This document shows positions 59,521 to 64,000 of a stretch of DNA of 64,000 nt, piece by piece. The notes below the pieces were generated by a model. It ran no database searches and was not told where the DNA came from. It saw only the letters and a program-made list of their open reading frames with translations. Both the position numbers and the translations under genes were made by a program. Position 1 is the first letter of the stretch. The number at the start of each line of letters is the position of its first letter. The stretch is taken from the NCBI GenBank assembly GCA_963763135.1, contig CAVXNJ010000012.1, positions 868,001-932,000 on the forward strand, read 5' to 3'. Source of the stretch: JANMZO01 sp963763135 (GTDB lineage: Bacteria; Actinomycetota; Acidimicrobiia; Acidimicrobiales; JANYDT01).

Positions 59521-60516
59521 TCAGTGGTGTGAACCGGCTACTGCTGGATCCGTCGGTCCCTGACGCTTGTTGCGCCGAACACTCAGCACGATGGCCGTGG
59601 TCAGCATTGCCACGATGATGCCCAGCGAAAGATAGGTATTCATATGGAACCAGTGCGAGACGCTCATCTTGATACCGACGAAGATCAGGATTCCACCGAG
59701 CGCATGCGAAAGGTAGTGGAACTGTTCTTTTGCATTCGCGAGTAAGAAGTACATGGCTCGAAGACCGAGGATGGCAAACGCGTTCGAGGCGAACACGATG
59801 AATGACTCGTTCGACACGGCGAGGATCGCCGGCACCGAGTCGACGGCGAAGATGACGTCGGTCAGTTCGATCACCACCAGTGCAGCGAGCAGAGGCGTGG
59901 CCGCGCGCTTGCCGTTCAAACGGGTGAAGAACTTCTGTCCGTCGAGTTCGTCGGTGACCGGAATCACCCTTCGCAGGAGCCCGAGCCCACGGGTGGTGCC
60001 CTCTTCGCCTTCATCGTCTCGGTGGCGGATGATTTTCGCCCCCGTGTAGATCAGAAAAACGCCGAAGACAAGAAGCAGCCACCAGAACTGGGTGATCAGC
60101 GCGGTGCCAAGAACGATGAAGATCGCTCGCAGCGCCAGGGCGCCGAAGATCCCCCAGAACAGAACGCGGTGCTGGTACTTGAGCGGGATCGACATCGTGG
60201 CGAACAACATCGACCACACGAACACGTTGTCGACGCTGAGGGATTTCTCGATGAGGTACCCGCTTATGTATTCGCCGAACGCCGCGGTCCCGAAGGAGAT
60301 CCAGATCACCGCGGCGAACGCGAGGCCGCACGCGACCCAGATCAGGGTTTCGAAGAGCGCTTCCTTTGGCGTTGGGGCATGGGCCTCCCGGTGCCGGAAA
60401 AGGTCGATGGCCAACATCGTGGCGATGACGGCCAACAGGGCGATCCAGGCTCCGAACGGAACATCGAGATCAACGAAGTTGGATCGGTCCGACGATGTAC
60501 CCGAAGCAAGAAGCAT
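59521..60516 (-). CDS. TerC-family membrane protein (Alx/manganese exporter type)
   Basis: 331 residues, about nine helices. TerC signatures: EKSLSVDNVFVWSMLFATM and IELTDVIFAVDSVPAILAV, each with acidic residues that bind metal. Cytoplasmic loop (IIRHRDDEGEEGTT) and a basic C-terminus. Such proteins export Mn or protect against tellurite. No yybP-type riboswitch was seen upstream. Confidence 0.93.
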   Translation of the reverse strand: MLLASGTSSDRSNFVDLDVPFGAWIALLAVIATMLAIDLFRHREAHAPTPKEALFETLIWVACGLAFAAVIWISFGTAAFGEYISGYLIEKSLSVDNVFVWSMLFATMSIPLKYQHRVLFWGIFGALALRAIFIVLGTALITQFWWLLLVFGVFLIYTGAKIIRHRDDEGEEGTTRGLGLLRRVIPVTDELDGQKFFTRLNGKRAATPLLAALVVIELTDVIFAVDSVPAILAVSNESFIVFASNAFAILGLRAMYFLLANAKEQFHYLSHALGGILIFVGIKMSVSHWFHMNTYLSLGIIVAMLTTAIVLSVRRNKRQGPTDPAVAGSHH

Positions 60517-60603
60517 GAATCAAACGTAATGTATTTTCGTTGCTATGTCCGATCGGCGGTCACGCCGAGCGATCATCGAAGTTGGCGGGTGAGCCGCTGC
60601 CTC

Positions 60604-61542
60604 TCAACCGGCCATCCGACGGTACGCCGAGGGGCTCAATCCGCGTACGCGCTTGAAAGCTGAACTGAACGCATAAGGAGTTGAGTACCCCACACTCGAA
60701 GCCACCTCGGCCAACCCAACACTCGGTTCCCGAAGCCGGTCAGCCGCCAACGACAGGCGCCATTCGGTGAGGTAGGCCATGGGTGGTTGCCCCACAAGAT
60801 CGTGGAATCGCCGGGCAAGAACCGCCCTCGAACAGCCGACGTTGGACGCGAGCCTCGCAACGGTCCAGGCCTTTTCGGGCTCGCCCTGCAACAGTCGAAG
60901 TGCCGGGCCGACCAGTGGGTCACTGTGCGCCCGGTACCACGAGGGAGCCTCGTGACCTTTGGAATCGAACCAGGTCCGCAACGTGCTTATGAGGAGAAGG
61001 TCGAGAAGTCGGTCGAGAACGGCTTGCTGACCGGGCACGCTCTTTTGCACTTCGGCACTGAGCAGATCAACGATCGACGAGGCGACCTCAGGCCGGCTCA
61101 ACCGGATGTGCCTCGGTAGGGCCGCAAGGAGACGGCGATCGAGATCCCCGTTCGTTTGATACGACCCCGTCAGCATGACCACCGAGCGGGCGTCGTCAGC
61201 GTTGCCCCACGTTCGTACGCCCAGGGTCATCACGTCGTGCAACTCGACACCATCGAGAGTCGTGCAGCGTTGGCCGGGGTGAATCACGATCGAAGCTGGC
61301 GTACCCGGCGCGTCGGCGACCTCGTAGTGATCGGGACCGCGCAGTATGGCGACATCGCCGGCGTCGGCTCGGACCACCGTTCCGTCGTCGAATCGCACGA
61401 AACAGGAGCCACGCAACATCGCCACGATGGTGATGGGAGCCTCGTCTTGCACCCGCAGACCCCACGGCGGCGCAAGCACCGCCCGAACGACGAACGCATT
61501 CTGGGCACGGGGTCCGTCGAGAACCGCAGTCAGCTCGTCCAT
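60604..61542 (-). CDS. AraC-family transcriptional regulator with cupin domain
   Basis: 312 residues. N-terminal cupin-like sensor (FVRFDDGTVVRADAGDVAIL), then two HTH motifs at the C-terminus: VARLASNVGCSRAVLARRFH and LAEVASSVGYSTPYAFSSAF. Divergent from the PPOX-type gene at 61623 with 80 nt between, so that gene is a likely target. The ligand is unknown. Confidence 0.93.
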   Translation of the reverse strand: MDELTAVLDGPRAQNAFVVRAVLAPPWGLRVQDEAPITIVAMLRGSCFVRFDDGTVVRADAGDVAILRGPDHYEVADAPGTPASIVIHPGQRCTTLDGVELHDVMTLGVRTWGNADDARSVVMLTGSYQTNGDLDRRLLAALPRHIRLSRPEVASSIVDLLSAEVQKSVPGQQAVLDRLLDLLLISTLRTWFDSKGHEAPSWYRAHSDPLVGPALRLLQGEPEKAWTVARLASNVGCSRAVLARRFHDLVGQPPMAYLTEWRLSLAADRLREPSVGLAEVASSVGYSTPYAFSSAFKRVRGLSPSAYRRMAG

Positions 61543-61622
61543 CGGTCAACTGTAGACGATCGTGTATGAATTCCATACGAAAGGCCATGGATCATCTTGG
61601 GATTACCTGATTTGGTGGAGCC

Positions 61623-62243
61623 ATGACTTCCACTGCGGACACCGCCACCAACACCCACTCCACCACCAACCGCGCTTCCCACGAGGCCGCGACGGCCACC
61701 ACGGCCGCCACGGCCACCTCTGCGGACCAGCGGTCCCACCGTCCCGTCAGCGGTCCGTCCTATGCCGCGGTCCGAACGGCGATAGCCAAACGCAGCTTTG
61801 CGATCCTGGGCAGCACCTCATCGGCCAACCAACCGCACGCGGTTGGCGTCGTGTACGCCGAGATCGACGGCGTGCTCTACTTCAGCACGGATCGCACCAG
61901 TCGCAAGGCTCGCAACATCGCCGCGAACCCGAACGTGTTCATGAACATCGCCGTTCGCCGGATACCGTTCGGCGCGCCCCCGTCGAGCATTCAGTTCCGA
62001 GCGACAGCCGAAGTCCTAGACCCCACCCATCCCGAGATCCAGCAACTTGTCGTGTCGGGCCGACTCAAGGCGATCACCAGCCACGGCGAGCTTGACTTAC
62101 CGAACGGCTGCTTCGTCCGGATTACTCCAGCACGGGTCATGCACACGTACGGTCTCGGGATGTCGCTGCGGTCGCTCGCCAAGGACCCGCTCAACGCGTT
62201 TGCCACCGTCGCCGTCGAATGGTCCAATAGTCGAGTCAAATAG
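61623..62243 (+). CDS. Pyridoxamine 5'-phosphate oxidase-family (flavin-binding) protein
   Basis: 206 residues. The split-barrel domain (45-205) has FAILGSTSSANQPHAVGVVY and YFSTDRTSRKARNIAANPNV, the usual FMN-contact region, and GCFVRITPARVMH. The first 40 residues are a Thr/Ala-rich low-complexity tail. F420- and FMN-dependent reductases and heme-binding relatives share the fold, so the cofactor is open. Divergent from the AraC regulator. Confidence 0.88.
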   Translation: MTSTADTATNTHSTTNRASHEAATATTAATATSADQRSHRPVSGPSYAAVRTAIAKRSFAILGSTSSANQPHAVGVVYAEIDGVLYFSTDRTSRKARNIAANPNVFMNIAVRRIPFGAPPSSIQFRATAEVLDPTHPEIQQLVVSGRLKAITSHGELDLPNGCFVRITPARVMHTYGLGMSLRSLAKDPLNAFATVAVEWSNSRVK

Positions 62244-62276
62244 TCCAACAAGCGACCATCCCACGCCTTGCGGGGT

Positions 62277-62636
62277 CTACTTCGAGTCGCGTGTCGCGTT
62301 CAAATAGTTGTAAATCGTGATGCGGCTGACCCCGAAGGCATCAGCGACTTCTTCGACGGAGCGACGCATTACGAACGCTCCGCGCTCATCGAGCATCTTT
62401 ACCGCTCGCTGTTTGTCTTCACGGCTGAGGTCTTCCAGGTTGCCGCCCAACTCGGCTTCGACCTGGTCGATCAGCCGATCGAGCGCACCGGTGAGCTGCG
62501 GCAGTCGCATCGCCCCAATAGTCTCGCCTTCCCATACGAGCGGGACGTCGATAGCAGTTGCTTCCGAGGGGCTGACGATTTTCGCGCCAAGCGCCTTGGC
62601 CACCGGTTGAAGAGCAACGAGAAAGGCGTGTTCCAC
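62277..62636 (-). CDS. DauR-type helix-turn-helix protein
   Basis: 119 residues. The C-terminal third, REDKQRAVKMLDERGAFVMR and VADAFGVSRITIYNYL, is the DauR HTH domain found at the end of PAS-linked (YheO) regulators. The N-terminal part (AIDVPLVWEGETIGAMRLPQ) is short and lacks the PAS/YheO core, so it is a mini version. Divergent from the amidohydrolase gene at 62798 and likely its regulator. Confidence 0.85.
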   Translation of the reverse strand: MEHAFLVALQPVAKALGAKIVSPSEATAIDVPLVWEGETIGAMRLPQLTGALDRLIDQVEAELGGNLEDLSREDKQRAVKMLDERGAFVMRRSVEEVADAFGVSRITIYNYLNATRDSK

Positions 62637-62797
62637 TCAGACCGAGGATAGTGCGTTGAAGCTACGACCGTTCCTCCGAGCCAATTCCGGACAAGCGACA
62701 CCGCCACCTCCGGTTTGACCCGGACCTCCGTTACGAAGTGTTACAAAGCCGGACGAGTCATTGACATTTTGTAAAGCAGTGCCGATCATCGTTCCGT

Positions 62798-64000
62798 ATG
62801 ATTTCTTTTCCGCTCCCCCAAGTTCTCTCGGAACTCCGGATCGACGGCGACCGTTTGCTGCGCCGAATCCGTGAATTGGGCGAACTTGGCGCGATCAGCG
62901 GCGCCAACGGTGAACCCGGGTCAGCGCGCCTGGCTCTCACCGACGAGGATCGCGCCGGTCGTGACCTGGTCCGGACCTGGATGAGCGACCTCGGCCTCGA
63001 AGTTCGAATCGATGCCATCGGCAACGTGATCGGCACCCGGGCAGGGACCGACCCCGACGCCGCGGCCGTGATGATGGGCAGCCACATCGACACGGTGCGC
63101 ACCGGCGGCCTGTACGACGGCAACCTCGGGGTGCTGGCCGGGCTCGAAATCATCGAAACCCTCGATCGGGCCGGCATAACCACGCGACATCCGATCAGCG
63201 TTGCGTACTTCACCAACGAAGAGGGTGCCCGGTTCAACCCCGACATGATGGGGAGTCTGGTCTACTGCGGAGGCATGTCAGCCGAGGAGGCCTACGACGT
63301 CATAGGCATCGACGGGGCCCGGGTCGGCGACGAGTTGGCCAGGATCGGGTACCTGGGCTCGACCCCGTGCCCGGGGGTGGCCCCACACGCCTACGTCGAA
63401 CTGCACATCGAGCAGGGCCCGGTGCTCGAAGCTGAGGGCTTTCGATTTGGTGCGGTAACCGGTGTGCAGGGAATCTCCTGGCAGGAACTCACGATCACCG
63501 GCGAATCGAACCATGCCGGCACGACGCCGATGTCGCTGCGCCACGATGCGGGATACGCCGCTGCACGCGTAGCCACCTTTGTGCGGGAGTTGGCGCTGGA
63601 GATCGGTCCACCCCACGTGGGAACGGTCGGTCTCATTACCCTGCATCCCAACCTGGTCAATGTTGTGGCGGCGCAGGCGATCATGACCGTCGATCTCCGC
63701 AACACCGATGAAGCGACGTTGGTGGCGTCCGAGGAACGGCTCACGACCTTCCTGCGAAAGCTGGAAACCGACGAAGGGGTCCTCATCGAATCACGCCGCC
63801 TGGCCCGCTTCGAACCGGTCGCTTTCGACGAGCGGGTCATCGCGTTGGTCGAGTCCACGATCGAACGACTGGGCGACACACCGCGTCGCATGCCGAGCGG
63901 CGCCGGGCACGATGCGCAGATGCTGGCCCGAATGTGCCCCACCGCTATGGTCTTCACCCCGAGCGTCAAAGGCATCAGCCACAACCCCGCCGAACACACC
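62798..64000 (+). CDS. M20-family Zn hydrolase (N-carbamoyl amino acid / allantoate amidohydrolase), partial
   Basis: 401 residues visible; the C-terminus is beyond the window. Metal-binding motifs: MGSHIDTVRTGGLYDGNLGV, FTNEEGARF, HIEQGPVLE and SGAGHDAQMLARMCP. TGVQGISWQELTITGESNHA and the dimerisation domain are typical of HyuC/AmaB and AllC enzymes that hydrolyse carbamoyl or ureido groups. The exact substrate is not determinable. Probably regulated by the divergent DauR-type protein, in nitrogen or purine/hydantoin catabolism. Confidence 0.92.
   Translation, partial: MISFPLPQVLSELRIDGDRLLRRIRELGELGAISGANGEPGSARLALTDEDRAGRDLVRTWMSDLGLEVRIDAIGNVIGTRAGTDPDAAAVMMGSHIDTVRTGGLYDGNLGVLAGLEIIETLDRAGITTRHPISVAYFTNEEGARFNPDMMGSLVYCGGMSAEEAYDVIGIDGARVGDELARIGYLGSTPCPGVAPHAYVELHIEQGPVLEAEGFRFGAVTGVQGISWQELTITGESNHAGTTPMSLRHDAGYAAARVATFVRELALEIGPPHVGTVGLITLHPNLVNVVAAQAIMTVDLRNTDEATLVASEERLTTFLRKLETDEGVLIESRRLARFEPVAFDERVIALVESTIERLGDTPRRMPSGAGHDAQMLARMCPTAMVFTPSVKGISHNPAEHT

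Noticed and set aside
60517..60603. yybP-ykoY manganese riboswitch upstream of terC
   Set aside because: The 87-nt leader shows no conserved core pairs or loop; AraC ends immediately beyond it.

Overview
The window looks like a chromosomal segment of a high-GC actinomycete. The mycothiol gene mshA, a Rex repressor with a matching operator, an RsiG-type c-di-GMP-binding anti-sigma factor, an actinobacterial Nei glycosylase, a WYL regulator, an SCO6745-family protein and many GTG starts all fit Actinomycetota. A split b6-type cytochrome bc complex beside duplicated complex I operons makes Acidimicrobiia (Ilumatobacter/Microthrix-like) my best guess, but this is inference. No rRNA, tRNA, CRISPR, transposase or integrase was seen.

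Positions 1-29406 are one long minus-strand run of respiratory genes. Read in the direction of transcription it starts with a membrane protein, an 8Fe ferredoxin, a b6-like cytochrome b, a subunit IV-like second half of cytochrome b, a Rieske protein, a diheme cytochrome c with a coiled-coil insert, and another membrane protein. It continues without a break into a complete 14-gene nuoA-N operon (23655-8132). A second complex I operon follows (8053 to beyond the window edge): nuoA, nuoB, then a CHAP-domain gene flanked by hairpins, then nuoC, D, H, I, J, K and a partial nuoL. It has no nuoE, F or G where they would be expected. A divergent membrane cytochrome c starts at 29737. The shared upstream region holds a near-consensus Rex operator, so the NADH/NAD+ ratio probably controls the electron-transfer genes.

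Positions 30700-46400 hold a small acidic protein, a TetR regulator, then tetrapyrrole synthesis and its regulator: hemL-hemB and rex-hemA-hemC-hemD. A second Rex operator lies just upstream of rex. Around these are msrA, dapD, a GNAT acetyltransferase, an acyl-CoA ligase, a SAM hydrolase and proC. Several intergenic regions carry tandem repeats: a 63-bp unit three times, a 158-bp unit about 2.8 times, and a hairpin unit twice.

Positions 46400-64000 are a mixed housekeeping and accessory region: a PTPS/QueD-like protein, a YbjN protein next to mshA, an XRE regulator with rsiG, a MoaD-like protein, an L,D-transpeptidase, a histidine phosphatase, a YgjP-type metallopeptidase, a metallophosphoesterase, a DksA/TraR-type protein, nei, a WYL regulator divergent from a VOC protein, a methyltransferase, a dCMP-type deaminase, an SCO6745 protein, a YjbR protein, TerC, an AraC regulator divergent from a PPOX-type protein, and a DauR-type HTH protein divergent from a partial M20 amidohydrolase.

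As a system, the left half makes the NADH dehydrogenases and quinol-cytochrome c reductase, the middle makes their heme, and Rex ties both to redox state.
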